Assembly: GCA_002633025.1 (NCBI GenBank)
Contig: NMRB01002140.1
Coordinates: forward strand, 41,335-105,334
Source: Notospermus geniculatus
Taxonomy: Eukaryota; Nemertea; Pilidiophora; Heteronemertea; Lineidae
Direction: 5' to 3'
DNA: 64,000 nucleotides
Position numbers and translations under genes: made by a program. The notes under the pieces were generated by a model. That model saw only the letters and a list, made by a program, of their open reading frames with translations. It had not been told where the DNA came from and searched no databases. This document shows positions 20,826 through 34,135 of this stretch, piece by piece (position 1 is the stretch's first letter; every line of letters starts with the position of its first letter).

Positions 20826-22454
20826 TCGAATGTAATCCACGTGTTCACCTCGTAACAGCCATTGATTCGTATGGCATGCGTAATCCACGTCCTCGCATCG
20901 CAGACGGCACTCTGCATTCGCAAACGGCTCCGAATGCAGGATCAGACGTTCCCGGCGCCCGTTCGCTCCCTTGAAGTTTGAACTCACTGGCTGAAAAACA
21001 GAAGACAACGTCACACCCTCTGTAGAACTGTCATTATTATTTGAGAAATCGGACCTAAATGTATGAACGAGAATGAAACCGAAGGACGACTCCAGCTTTG
21101 GATGGCCGTTTAGACGACAAGCCAAAAATCCACATTCAGATTCGATCCGATCGACCCGCATCGGGTCTTATTTGCGTTTAGACGAGATTTGAATGTGGTC
21201 CAATGNTTAATCATCATCTTTTTACCTGTTTTTAGGGGCATCTTCTCCAAATCCGCCATTTTGAATCGGTGAGGAGTAAAATGCCGACCGGCGAGTGCAG
21301 CTGCCTTGGGGGAAAAATCGGCGAGGTTGCTGCTGATTCTCCACGGTGGACACGGGTCTGGAAAAACACGGGTATTTTTATGTAGTGTAACCACGGCTAA
21401 TAACTGATTCAATTGACTACTATGAGCTCCAAACTTCGAAAAATCTACTGAATAGTCTCAAAAACTTCGGAATTGTCAAGTCCGCCGTGAATGCGATTAG
21501 ATTCCGAACATTTTCCACCTTCGAAAAACACTCGGAACACAGTATTATCTGACCCCCGTCGATTGTTTATTCGGAATTTCCCCGGAATCGCCGGTCGCGG
21601 CTTTTTCGAACAGATTCAGAAGAAATTCCGAATGTTCTGTTTGCCAGATGGGCTACCTGTGATCATGGTGATGGTACCTTAGATTTGCGTAGGAGGCGCT
21701 GAGTGTTGGTTCGCTATGGAGCCGCTTGGAGCGCTAGCTGCGGCCATATGGACCCCTATTTTCACACCAGTTTTCCAAGGCATTTGTATGACGTAATCAA
21801 GCTTTACTTGACGTTAACGGCCGCCTTATTTTGCGGTGTTTGAACGTCATATTGCGTCTGGTGATAGTCTACCATTAGCTGTCGACCTGATTGGTTGGGC
21901 AGTACGAACAAACGTCAGGAAAGGTACAAATTTCGGCGATTTCTAAATCTATTTTTAGACATTTTCTTGGGAGGTCAGACGGGGGTCTGGGCGGTAGATA
22001 AAGTGGTGTTTAAAACCTTTGTAAACCTTACTAACAAATGTAAATATGTACATGGACAATGTTGTCAATAGCTATTGGGAGCTATTTTATGTAATGCGCA
22101 CGATTAGACACGATTTTAAAGCAGTTACCGGTCAGGAGTTGAGAAGTCATTATCCTTGCGATTCCGTGACCTGATCATCGCGGAGGAACTGTTTCTTAGG
22201 CTAATATGCATGCGCGATGTAGTTCGTAATGTACCGGTAGGCCTACTTTATCCCGTACTTTTATAGGCGTACAATCGCAACGTTTTCGTCAGTCTGCTAC
22301 AAAAAGTGTTTCTTCTTTTGATACATTATCTACATTTACGTTGGGGAGGTTGGGGCGCATCTTTTGCCGAAATTTGAACACAGGAAATTTCCAGCGCCGC
22401 CTGACATTATCCAAACAATACATACATGCATATCAGCGCCACGCAGAGCGCATA

Positions 22455-22530
22455 GTCGCCATGGCTGAGTGGCAAAGCTGCCTGCCCACAAATCAGAAGG
22501 TCTCGGGTTCGATACCCTGAGCGTGTAAAT
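22455..22530 (+). repeat. tRNA-like SINE head
   Basis: A box TGGCTGAGTGGCAAAGC and B box GGTTCGATACC, followed by a T-rich tail. The T stem has a mismatch and the acceptor stem is poor. Confidence 0.55.
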
Positions 22531-22972
22531 TTTCTTTTCCTTGACTAATTATTTTTTTTGTTTCTTCTTTTTCCTTTCTAGTTTTTTACGTGTACGGTAT
22601 TTTAATGATCTTGCGTTTTATTTCGCATGGGAATGCATGTAAAACATGTACATGTATTAGGCCTATCCAGTCATCATTCCTTAATTCCTGCCGTCTCCCC
22701 AACCATGCTTATTCGACATAGCGAACCCCTGTCGCCACCCGGCTTGTTTCGTTTATTTTTGCCCGAGAGAAAAGAAAAAGGTAAGGATTTTAGTTCGTTC
22801 TCGGCGTCTGTGGCGCTAGTGTTTAGGATGGATACGGACATGTGTCATCCTGAGAGTAGGCTGGGCTATCAGTGGTTCTTAGCGGTCTTTTCTCCTGTCA
22901 CTGCGAATGAGCAATCAGGACTAGCCTACAGGCCTAATAAGCGTTGATTTCTTCAGGATGCGTTGAACTACG

Positions 22973-24265
22973 TAGGCCTTCAGCTGGCACAAAACAGCGA
23001 ACCCAACCCCATGGAAAGCCAGAGGCCTTGTTGATAGGCCCGAATTGATGTTTTCGGTAGGACAAATCTTCGGCGTGCATCAGACATTTGAGATTTTTCC
23101 GTTGACACATCCCTCCGGGGTGTCTATAAAACTAAGACCTAAGACTCTATAAAACTAAGACCTATAAAACTAAGACATTCAGAGTCTTATAGGTCTTAGT
23201 TTTTTTTCCGATGCATTTCTTTGGACATCACTTTGACTGGACGCAGGCCTTACAATTTGCTACACGATATTGACAAAAAGCCAGTTGTGAGTGTTTCTGT
23301 AGCTCAGTGTTCCCCAACAATAGACGCCGCCTAGAATGGTTATTTTTGTTGGGTAAGTTGCCGCTTAGGGGGTCTATTCCGTCAGGAGGGAAACAATAAG
23401 AAAAACACAGAAATACGGGGAACACTGATCGACGTTATTTTACCATTGCACTGATTGCATTTGCCGGTACCATAAACGAGTTTTTGACTCCAGGTATACC
23501 GGTACGTGATATCAAACATCGGCATCTTACACCGCAAGATGGGCCTAAAACAAGATCTGTACTGTTTTTCTCCACTACATGTACCCCTCTTGGTTTCCGA
23601 TACACGTGTGTTACTCTCAGGCATCCGAAGAATGTTTTAGCGTACATGAGGTCAGGCCAGGTATCGAACCCCTGCGGAATCTCATTACTCGTTGCATGGA
23701 CCAGCTGGCAGTTACGTCATCGCAAATATGTGTTACCGGTATGCCCCAGTTATATTTGCTGAAATATCACTCATCTTGTAGTTTCATGTAGGCTTCGCTT
23801 TGCCGCACACCATCTCTATTGTGTATTCTCGCCCTGCTTCAGAGGCCTAGGCTGGCTCATATTAGGAATTACATATTCGCGGTGACATTGAATATTCAGA
23901 GGAGGATACAACACGTGACACTAAGGCAAGTCTTGGTCTTCTAAAAACCGTTTTCTAAACTTGCAGACAACAGTTTACTCAGGCCATTGCACGTGGTCCG
24001 AATTAGTGGCCATTTAGGAGGGATGCGTCGACCCTGTTGGCACAGTCAATATTTTACTTCTCGGGGCTGCTGGCATGCCATTGTGGCCAAATTAAAAAAA
24101 ATACACGACGGTTTCCCATCATTGGCGCCCGCGTCAAAAAAAATTGCTGCTACATCGGAAAAATAAAACTTGAAAAACAACCCGAAAGTGTCTTTGGGCA
24201 ACCGGGGTGATGTTGGAGTGCTGTGCGGCAGAGGTGGAATTCAAGGCTGAAGACCACTGCTAGGT
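22973..24265. repeat. 1.3-kb repeat, copy 1
   Basis: From AGGCCTTCAGCTGGCACAAA to GACCACTGCTAGGTGCCCTG it matches 59380-60636 with small indels. It contains a minus-strand B-box-like GGGGTTCGATACC (about 23665), a relative of the GGTGTAACG MITE (23285-23430), and a tandem CTATAAAACTAAGAC piece absent from copy 2. Confidence 0.85.
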
Positions 24266-24998
24266 GCCCTGCCGACGACGTCATACAATTAAAGTATATA
24301 AATTGTTTTTAATGCGGAGAACTCGTATCAACCCTTGAAGATGGCAGAAGCGAAGTCTGACCTGGCCAGCAACAGGAAGGCTGAAGATATCCAAGACGGC
24401 AGCTCAGTTGAATACATTAATGCATTAGGCCTACTTTTAGAGAACGTGGGGTGCATGCTCCACAGAAAATTTCTCAGATCTCATTGTTCGCGGATCATTC
24501 TGATACGCGAATTGGCAGAGACATTCATGAATTTACCAAAACACACAGGGAAATGTTTCAAGTGAAAAATAGGTGCTTTTACATTACAATCGAAAACAAA
24601 TGCCTCAAACTTGTTATAATGCAGTTAATTTCAAATTTACATGCACCCTTTTAATACAAGACTGACACTTCATCAGAACCAATCACAGCAGCAGAACCTG
24701 AAGGTCAAAAGTTCCCTAGCAACCAGTGTCAACAAAACGAAGAAGAAAATCAACTATCATGCAGGAAAAAACTTACTCACTCATCAACTTGGAGTGTGAG
24801 ATTTTTTATCCATCAATAAATCCAACAAGAGCAAAAAGTAATCCCCTAGCCACCTCTGGGGGATGCTGGTCACACAGGCAACACAAAACCAATCATGACA
24901 TTCTCCTTCCCTGAACTCCCATTGCCACAGGCTCCAGCTGCATATCTGGGTTATTCTCAGCTGCTGGCTCTCCTCCAGTTGCTTGTCCATCATTCATG

Positions 24999-25265
24999 CA
25001 CTCTTAGCCAAAAAGGTTCTTTAGGGGTTCTTTGTGCTACACCAGAGGAACCCCAAGGTTCTATATAGAACCTTCTGTAAAGAACCCACAAGGGTTCCAT
25101 GTAGAACCTTTCTGTCACCAAACAACCCATAAAGGTTCCAGTTAGAACCCTTTTCTGAGGGAAAGGTTCTATCTGGAACCTCTAGGGGTTCTTAAACAAC
25201 CCGAGGGTTCTTAAATCAGAGGGTTCTCCTGTTGTAGCACCAAAGAACCTTTTCGGCTAAGAGTG
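24999..25265. mobile_element. CACT-ended MITE with GGTTCT/AGAACC pairs
   Basis: Ends CACTCTTAGCCAAAAAGGTT and inverse; TG flanks both sides. The interior is a chain of AAGGTTCT..AGAACC inverted words. The CACT terminus and 2-3 bp duplication fit the En/Spm (CACTA) superfamily. Similar sequences are known to me from fish genomes. Confidence 0.85.
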
Positions 25266-27034
25266 TGGTCATGACTCTGTTTATAGTCCCTTCTTCTCCT
25301 ATTCTATTTGTAACGTCACTTTTGTTTACTACAGTGTCATCTTATCCTGATCATGATCTTGGTACATGTCAAATTGGAGAAATATCCTCAAATTTTCAAA
25401 TTTTTCTTCTGTAAGTTTGAGGGTGTACAAACTGTTGCCATCTTTAGAAAGCCCAGTTGGCGGGTTTCAGTTTGATCGCTTCTCCAGGGCAAATCCATTT
25501 TGGAGAGGGATGTAGGTCAAGACAATCCGAAGACAATGATTCATTTCACATCCTGTTACTGTCAATTTCGCATCTAAAAATTTGAGTCATGTCATCTGAA
25601 GAAGAAATCAACCTCAGTGCTAGGCCTAAGTTTGATGAAGGCCAAAGGCCAAATACGGAAAGGACACCCCAGAAACTGTGAAGAGGAATGAAGCAAAAGT
25701 CAGAGGTCCCTTGTGGCAACTTGCTATTTACAACTGAAACGGATGAACAGAAAGTCACACTTTTCTCCAAGATTCATAAAATAAGAAAACTTAGGAGATG
25801 GAAATTCCAACAAGACGACAAACTACACGCTCTTGAATGAACTTGTAATCATTAATTAAATCATGAATGTAATTCCAAGCCTCTACCAAATCAGTGAATG
25901 GACGTTATAAATCCACTAAGAAGAAGTGTTCAATTACCAGTGAGAAGAAGGAAAGCTTATAATTTTTTGGGGTGTGTTATGACAGAGCTTTGTTGATGTT
26001 GTATTGAAGTAGAGACGTCTTCTCTGCCCACATGCTCTCTATCATTTTGCCAGACTGGTCCTCACTCCAGACAAAACCGGTAGAGGTAGGGTGATATGTC
26101 TGAGAGGGTTAACTAGTTTTTCTCACTCCCCCACATTTGGACTATTCCATTCCTCAAGGATATAGGCCGCTAAAGACACTGGTCAGACGCTATATCAGTT
26201 TCCATTCCTCATGAATGACTTCCAACCCATAGCAACATAAAAACTGAGAAGATGAATGAGGTGGCCTGCAGTCAAAGTACTTTTCCTTCAAGTTCATTAC
26301 TATATTTACAATACTATGTCAAGCCAACCTGACCGTGGATACCATTTAATCATACAGTAAACAATTAGTTTCAAACAACTTCTTCTTCCCTGAGACCACG
26401 TTTCCCTGTCAGACTGTACAGTAGCCATGTGTTTATTTCCCGGGAATTACTCAGCAATATCTAATTAGCATCATCCAGTAGTCTGGTTCAGAGCAGCCAT
26501 CCCATCTAGGTCACTCCCACTCAGCCAAAAATAAGATCCGATCAGACTGATCGGATGTTGCTGGTTGCTTCACTGGGGAGGTTTCGAAATCAAACGATAA
26601 ACCAAAGCTTTACGACAACGATCTTTTTCATACTACACATTAACCAGATGTTGCATTGCAATTTCGGTACAAAAATAAAGTTGTCGTTAACGTTTACGTT
26701 TATCGTTTGATTTCGAAACCTCCCTGTTCTCTCAGCCTGGACATGCCGATTGGATTGAGACGATTTTTTTGAAACAGGCCATGGCCTATTCGCTACTGTA
26801 GGCCTATTGTCATATTTTTAAAAAAATCCTCGTGCCTCATGAACGTTTTGAAAAAAATTCTGGTGAGAAACCGTGAATATTTTTACCTATGGCCTCATCA
26901 ACGAATTAAAACAGAACTCATATTCGTTCATGCCAGTAATCGCCAAAATTGACAACATCATAGTCCAGAGTCCACACAACAGAGAAAACTACGAAATAAT
27001 TTCTGCACATTCTTGTTATTTAATAGTGTACTCG
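25266..27034. other. Stretch downstream of the 463-aa gene
   Basis: Contains one MITE (26576) and otherwise AT-rich sequence without coding features. If the divergent pair is a transposon, its left end should lie here or further left; I could not find it. Confidence 0.5.
26576..26724. mobile_element. 149-bp MITE, GGGAGGTTT family, copy 2
   Basis: TIR GGGAGGTTTCGAAATCAAAC and inverse; TG on both sides. It is the same length as the copy at 6524. Confidence 0.88.
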
Positions 27035-30000
27035 CTAAACACTGATCCCCTCCCACCCCTTTATGGTGAAATATCGTCCTCTCTGCGCCGCCTCCGGCTC
27101 ACTAACGAAAGAGACGACGTCTTCCTGGGTGTACCAGGAGACGTCCTCTCTGGGAGCTGGCCACACAAATCGATTTAAACCAATCCGCCTCATGCAGGTG
27201 ACATGCACATCATTTTCGTGGTCGACCTCCAGGATCTTCCCGGGATACAGTCGACCGTCATACTTTACAGCACAGAAGCGACCACAATCCTCAGTTGTCA
27301 CACCTGAAATTGGATAAACACCAACCGCAATAATTACTCAGTTGATCATTCATATTTCACAGGTTGTGCAAGTGAAGTACATTTCCTTGAAGTTATTAAA
27401 AACGTTCGTTCGCAAATGTTAATAATTAGACCAACTATGTGACGCACTGAAGTCCAGCATCTACTTTTTGTATGATCAACTGGCTGTGACAGTGGTTAAA
27501 AACTTACGTTGCTTTTGCGGTGCTTCGTCTTCATCCATTTGTAGCGGTAGTGGTAGTGGTAGCGATGCTGACTCATCTCCGTCAGATGAAGATGGTTCCA
27601 GTTGAACCTTTAAAAACAGAGGCCGATATACGTTTCATATTCTGTTTGACAGACTCATAGTCCGATTGGAGTCGTGTTTGCAGGGCAGAATAGGCCTATC
27701 AGACTCGGAGATTTTAGCGCTCGCTACCTTCGTCACCTCACCCCATTGCATGAAGTGGCGAAAGGAATTACCTTTTAACATCTTAGTACCGGTATCTCAA
27801 GGATGAGGATAAAGGGGTAAAAAGGCTGCCAAAATGCTTTGAATATGTCTGACATGGTATGATTGTATTACGGTACAATGATAATAGTCCAATTACGTAC
27901 GTTTTCATTCTCTTCCTGGTTGCTGAAGTCCTCACTCTCAGCTAGCGGCTCATCCATGTCATCCTGCTCTTTGCCTGGCTGGATCAGGCCTTTTTTCGGC
28001 CATCTTAGTCGCATTCCTCCCTTAATTAAAAACAATGATTGTTATTAAAATCACGATTCATCTGCTTGAAAACGAGCATAGATTGTAGGCCTATGTAGCA
28101 AATTTCAGCTTACGGTTTAGGGGGGATGCCTATCTGGACTGCAGTCAATGAGCCATTTAATGGGACAAAGGGACACCTTGTTTTTTGAAAGTGCTTCCTT
28201 TACCTTTAGATATTGCGTGGGGGGCAGAATACAAAAGCTTAAAGTTGACCTACGTAGGCCTACATACCTTGAGAGTATCCCACTGGCGGGTGTCTGTGAC
28301 ATCCGGGAGCGCGATGTCACACAGCCTGTTCTTCAGCTTTTTTGTCAACACAACTGTTGCGAAGCCGTCATCGCCATCTGAAAATAGCAAATTGGACCCT
28401 CATTAGATTTGGCGGACTTGTATGCAGAGCATATCGTTTGAAAACATTCGAAGTTCACCGCATTCCCTGATAGATTTGGTAATGACAAACATGATTTTTT
28501 TTCCGTGCTGCTACTTCAAGGCATTATTCTCGTGAATGAGATTTCAAAAGCCTCATCAATGACATCAAGGTCCATATTAACAAACATGCTTGTGTCAAAT
28601 TATGATACTTAACAAAGAATAAGCGCACGGGGGAAAATTGAAAATTGTCACAGTCCTAGGCCCTGTCATTGTCAAGTTGAGCAGGTTGCTATATTTGTCC
28701 AAACTAATCCATCATTCACATAATACGTCCACCTTATGAGGTCAGTTAGTGATATCTCATATGAAATGATGGGAGGAGGACCTGGTTCGGATCCTACCTA
28801 TCGCTGAGAACACCTTGACTCCCGTTGCCACCACCTCTCCGTAATCCAGAAGCTCAACAGGTGAATTTCTGAAATAAAGATCGATGTATTTCAGGAATGT
28901 GAAGTCTAAGGCATACGGTAGGCGGGCGTGCCGTCATTCCAAGTTGGACGAGAATAAAACGAGGCGGCTTTGTTTGACGTTGCTAACTTAGGAACTGTAG
29001 TTTCCAATGCTGTGAGAGTGACAGAAAAAAATGATATAAGATGGACAAACCGACAGACTGACGGACAACATTGAGTCAAAACAATTTGTTACCCGGTCGA
29101 GGGTCATAGACATTTCTGTTTTGTTTAAAAGTGATAAGGTTGTAAGTTATTGACCCTTGAAGTTTAGGCGGAGATTGTTTAGGAATTTGAATTTTGTGGT
29201 GTGACCTGACCCCATCGAAGGATTAAACATCAAACTCACGTATCATTAATCAATCCAACTCCTTCAGGCTGTTCTGAAGCAGGCATAGGCCTCTCCCTGT
29301 AAGAAAAATGTGTTTCATTTGAATTTTGTTGCGCACCTCCCCTGCGCATGTCCAGCTTTACTTCTTCCGGTCATCAGTTTTCTTTTGCCTTTACTGTGGA
29401 GATTATTCTATTCCGTGCAGCCAATACAATCAGATACAAGGTCGGCTACTTCAAAATTGCTCCCTAATGCTCACTTCCACCAACGGTCAGAATGAAGATC
29501 AGTCTAGGCCTCGAGAGAGCCAAGTTGCTCGAAAAAAATCAAAGCTTTCATTCACGTTAGCTTATTTGGTAATTGCCTCGAAAGATGTAAACTGTCCTCT
29601 GTGATAGAAGAACATTGAGGCAGGAGGACATCGTGGACCATGGGGAAACCGTAAACATTTGCATCTTGTTTGGAAATGGTGGAGGTTGTCGAAACATCTT
29701 CCCTGCACTCTGACCTGAGCTATTTTTTCTTCAAGGCAACTGTATCCCTCGTGTCTATAGACTCAACATTGTGGAAAATGTTAGTTTTGAATCAATCCAA
29801 ATTAACATCATGGCCTGGAACTTTGTGCACGTGAGTTTTGGATGAAGAAAATTTACATCGGACGAGGCGACACGAACCCCCTCCCCTACCCCAAACATGC
29901 CAAAGGATTATATAAATGTCAAACTCACATGTCATCAATCATGCCGAATCCTTCAAGAGATTCTGCACCAGGTCTCTCCCTATAATATAAAATCAACGTG

Positions 30001-33000
30001 TTAAATTCGAGTGGTCGGCCCTTTCCTCTCCGTACATCCAATCAGAAGATCGCTTACTCCTTGCTGGATTCGCCATATGAAGGCGATCCTCTCCGTGAGA
30101 ATATCTGGCACTGGCAAAGTGCACACATCTACATGCAAGCCATCAGCAGCCATTCAGTTTCTTAGGATCAGAATACGCAGGGATGCACTTACTCAGATGA
30201 GATTTTCTCGGCCCAAAGTGACGTTTTCGTCGTTTTCTTCATTTCCCTACAAATGCAGAATAATGGAACAATCAGAACCAGAGAAGCTGGATAATGACCG
30301 TTCGCCCAGACTTTTTCTCCCGTGTTTTCAATCGTCAAAATAAATATATTTCAGCTGGTGAAGAAACAATTTTGAAGAATCACGTTGAGTACCTTTTGTT
30401 CTTCCATGGACAATGTATTTATTATACACACTGAAAATAGGCTACGTGATTGCATGATTCACGAAGTGGAGTGACATTTTAACCAGACGTTTCGATAGAC
30501 CCACCGTATCTTCAGTCAGCTGCGGATGTTTTGCTTACATTTTTTTCTTGTAGTGATTTGCATCCCAGATGCACTTCGCCAGCCTTTTCTTAATCACTCC
30601 ATACGAATCTGGCCCTCTCGGCAGATTGCAGATGATAATAGTCTAAAGAAATACAGAACGTACATGAAACAAGCCTGCCGTCCTCGATGGGTGTGGTGGA
30701 TCATGTGTTGATGAAGCGATATAATGAGTTAAAATGGGGGGGGGGGGCTCTAGATGCAAGAGCTCAATCCATGAGCGCCTTATACATCAGTTAATGTTCT
30801 CAGCTCATTATCCACATCAAATGACCCTCATCAAAAATGGATACAAATGGTCAGTTCTTTGCCAGCCGAAAAAATCAAGGACGAAAATAATGGCTCACTA
30901 CGGTGACCACGTGACCCAATATTGCAATACGCGGGGGAGCCTTGCGACCGGAAGTACATGGAACTGATCTTATCAGTCGCTGGTGATGTATAGGTTACGC
31001 GCTGCGCGCACATCCCAAATTCATCAACTCAGCAAAACAAAATATCCAATCAGTCGTCTTGTCCACACCGTGTACATCCATCGCACTTGCGACTGGTGGA
31101 AGCTCTGGTAACATCCCGGGCGTTGAGACTCGACAAGATAGGTTTCGTTCAGAAAAATGACACTGATCAGTGGCAAGCCCGCGTACATCGCAGCGACTGA
31201 ACGAAACAGGCATGACAGGGTACAACCACATGACTGTATAACCAGTCGCTAGAATTTGAACATGTGCAACTCGCGGCTTCTGGCAAAATCTCAGGTCCAG
31301 CAATTCGCAAGGGTGCGTACATTACATCAACCTTTTCTTGCGACTGATCAGTCGCCTCCAGTTCCAGCTAGATCCTCCCCCAGTCGCCAGTAGCTCAGCG
31401 GTGAATAGTTGTCTCCAGTCGCAAGTGTGATGTACGCTAGGCGTATTTAAAGCTAGGAATCCACTGCTGATTTTCTGCGTTCGACTTGCGTTGCAACCTG
31501 CCACTCGCGACTGAATACGAACACAAGGAACTGATACCGGTGTCGCCGACCGATTGCCGACTGAAATTGACCACATCTTTTCCATTGGCGGAAATCACGT
31601 CCAGCTGGTCCACTACGGCGATCGAGTGCCCAGTTGCAACGCCACCCAATTGCAAAGCGAGTCGCAGCGCAAAATCAGCTAGAAAATCAATGGTGGATTC
31701 CCCGCTTAAAGTGGCCATACACGAGCGAGCAATAATATTGCACATTTATGATGATCAAAGTGGGCAATTTTATTGCCAATCTTTCTTCTACCCATACTAG
31801 TATGCCAGAAGCACATGACCCTATTTTGGGCCCCATTTGGAATGATATCGCCTGTATGACACTTTAGCACGATTGTTAGAATAGCCCACTGTCCTGATAA
31901 AATTATTAGGATACGGGTGGGGGTGATAGGCCTACTCTTGTTTCAGGAAATCCCATGGCCCCATAGTTAAAAATAGTTCTGATAACCTACATCCTCCATA
32001 ATCTTTTTCACCTTAGCGGCCTCTCTCATGGACATCAGCCGCTCTGCCTTCGCTGCACGTCTGATGGTTTCCTGAAGCAAAAAAATCCATAATATTTTCA
32101 CTCTTACTAGAGTGGTGCAATGGAAACATCGGCGCCTGTCACCTCTGACTGCCTGAGGTCGCGGGTTCGATTCCCGGTCGGGTCCGTGTGATAGGGCGGC
32201 TCTCTTTGACAGAGCAGGTTTTCTCCGGGCACTCCGGTTTCCTCCTGCATTACATTAATATCGCCCAATATTGTCTATAGAACCAATAATGCCGAATTTG
32301 GTGCTCTGTTCTGAATACAATATTTTTCACTAGAGCACGCAGATCCGCCCCATAACATAAGAAGCATTTTAAGTTCATATCTTCAAAAGTGCTTAGATAA
32401 AATGCTGTTCTTACGGAAACATTGTTTTAGCCAGCGGTATTTAGTGGGGTTAGGGGCTCCAGAGCTATTACCAAAAAACCTGATTTTCATGCAAAATTAG
32501 GACAAAAAACGGCAATACTGCTCACACTGTGCAACAATCTCAAAACAAGGCTGTTGCAGATATTTTGCAACTCGGGCCCATACTCTCATAGCTGTTTTAT
32601 CCGAAACCTGTTTAAACAAAAATCTTTTCTAACATATAACAAACATTTTGTGTTCACATTTTCGAGTTCTCACTGAACATTTCAACATGGTTCTGGGAAA
32701 ATGTATTGCGTAAACACCATGTGGGAATTTTTAATTTATTGCAACAGTGCCACAGGCCTGCAAGCGCTGAATGGCCCGGTGTAACATCTGCAAGTGTTCC
32801 CCTCCTATTTGTCTGACGGAATAAGTTGCGACTCGAAAATCGGGGACATGCAGTGAAACATCTCGATCCGCCAGCTAGCGTTTCCCACACAACAAGGGGA
32901 CACACTGACCCACAGAAACTCTGGCAGATATAATACCTGAGTCCTCTGTCGCAGAGACAAGACAAATGAGAAATGACAATTTAGCAGAACATTTCATGCA

Positions 33001-33522
33001 GAAAACGGCTCTTCTAAATCACAGTGTGGCTGGCGTTAGCGAGTGCCGACAAATCAAATGTAGGCCTACAGATGTCAGATGAAGATTGTCAGATGAAGGT
33101 CTGATAAGTACGCCTATACATGTATATTTATGGTACAAGGTACTTACGCAAAGAAACCGCCAGAGCTTGGGTTCATTTTTCTTGGACGGCAGAATATTGA
33201 AATTTCCTGTATGTCCTGGTGAAGTCTGTGAGTGCGAGTATGACGGCACTGGTACAGTAGTTAGCGGCGATCTGTGTCCGACATGTCCGATCGGTGATGG
33301 TTTTCCCAATCCCATGGGCATGATGGGCTGGAGCGGTGAAAGCCTTGTGGTCGATCCCGGAGAACAGACTTGCTGCCTCTGCCGAGACGGCGAATAATAT
33401 CCTTGGGATTGCCTGCCTGGCATGACAGGACTAATTTCATTGCGAGGAAAAATTGTATTCACGTACATTTCCGAAGAATCAAAGTTATCACTGACATGAC
33501 CGAGGTGTTGTAGTCCTTCCAT
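27035..33522 (-). CDS. Transposon-associated accessory protein, 463 aa, 11 exons
   Basis: Exons on the minus strand: 33522-33148, 32071-31991, 30642-30539, 30246-30193, 29979-29929, 29296-29240, 28868-28798, 28377-28268, 28020-27901, 27607-27508, 27303-27035. All have AG/GT borders, all phases agree, and the lengths sum to 1392 nt: start ATG at 33522, stop TAG at 27035. The N-terminal 125 residues are Ser/Pro/Gln-rich and disordered-looking. A basic helix follows (ETIRRAAKAERLMSMREAAK), then ICNLPRGPDSYGVIKKRL. Exons 7-9 form a module with ELLDYGEVVATGVKVF and GGMRLRWPKKGLIQP. That module resembles short domains linked to En/Spm transposases. After an acidic stretch, the last exon (CAVKYDGRLYPGKILEV, RFVWPAPREDVSWY) is a Tudor/SH3-like domain of a type common in transposon-derived proteins. 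It lies head-to-head with the transposase at 34488. DNA or chromatin binding is inferred, not shown. Confidence 0.8.
29240..29979 (-). other. Duplicated micro-exon pair in the accessory gene
   Basis: The 51-nt exon 29979-29929 (ERPGAESLEGFGMIDD) and the 57-nt exon 29296-29240 (ERPMPASEQPEGVGLIND) are clear paralogues. They share a GGAGAG start, a GTGAGTTTGA donor and the same phases. Both keep the frame whether included or skipped. This is a tandem exon duplication. Confidence 0.8.
30960..31745. repeat. CAGTCGC-rich intronic stretch
   Basis: CAGTCGC or its inverse appears more than ten times. Ending near TTAAAGTGGCCATACACGAG, it resembles the edge of a TTAA-flanked MITE. It lies between exons 3 and 2 of the 463-aa gene. 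No coding exon is seen in it. Confidence 0.45.
32105..32310 (+). repeat. tRNA-derived SINE with a conserved central domain
   Basis: B box GGTTCGATTCCC at 32163, then TTTTCTCCGGGCACTCCGG and TTTCCTCCTGC, a block resembling the central domain shared by some widely distributed animal SINEs. It lies in intron 1 of the 463-aa gene, antisense to it. Confidence 0.6.
32778..32938. mobile_element. GGTGTAACG family MITE, copy
   Basis: About 160 bp with GTCTGACGGAATAAGTTGCG and degraded ends. It lies in intron 1 of the 463-aa gene. Confidence 0.7.
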
Positions 33523-34135
33523 TTTGAAGAGAAAACTTGGACTGAGTCACCAATTGAATTCGCGCGCTAAAATGTCGATGTAACCTCGGCTGCATCGGCC
33601 AAATGCTGACACCTGTCAGTGTCAGGCTCATATCCGTTTCCTGGATCTTAGGAACAAGCTTGGAACCTGAATACTATTGGAAATGGAGCTTGTTAATTTA
33701 CTCGGTGTAGGTTAACACTTGAATACAGTGAGGCTTGCATAACCGACCTTTGGCTGCCAGTAGGCTACATCTACATTGTATCTACCATCCCCTGCTGTCA
33801 CCTCTCTGTGACCCCACAGCGTGAGCTGCAGTAGCATGCCTGTCTGCAATAGGCCGGGTGTGAAAATACGGGAATCCAAGAATTAAAGTTCGATCCACAA
33901 AAGTCTGTTATCAGGTTATAGTTCTGTGCTGGTTATGTTCGAATGGTCATAATCTCTATAGTCCCTACTAGTTCAACAAAGAACACGAGGTGGATCAGTG
34001 ATGTTATCTCCGACATCACTGTCCAAGGAAGCATTTGGCGCAAACGAGTCAGCAAAAATTTTTAAAAACTGCAAATATCTTCAGTCGCTCCTCGGTCGCA
34101 AGGCAAGGCAAGGACGCGGGATTAAAGCATGGCGC

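Larger units (their letters stand above)
18185..24998. other. Gene-poor stretch
   Basis: Apart from the repeats listed separately, I see no exon chain. Open frames such as 22627-22947 and 24335-24565 lack splice context or family features. The 5' exons of the ectodomain gene may lie here unrecognised. Confidence 0.5.

Noticed and set aside
20559-20974. Plus-strand frames of 61-76 codons
   Set aside because: They translate the minisatellite (NENVTH-type repeats) and have no other support.
22627-22947. 106-codon plus-strand frame
   Set aside because: Contains repeat words (ACATGTACATGTA, AGGCCTA) and no recognisable domain.
24335-24565. Plus-strand frame starting MKMAEAKSDLAS
   Set aside because: Acceptable start context but no further exon, no motif and no donor I trust.
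33086-33397. Plus-strand 103-codon frame
   Set aside because: Antisense shadow of exon 1 of the 463-aa gene.
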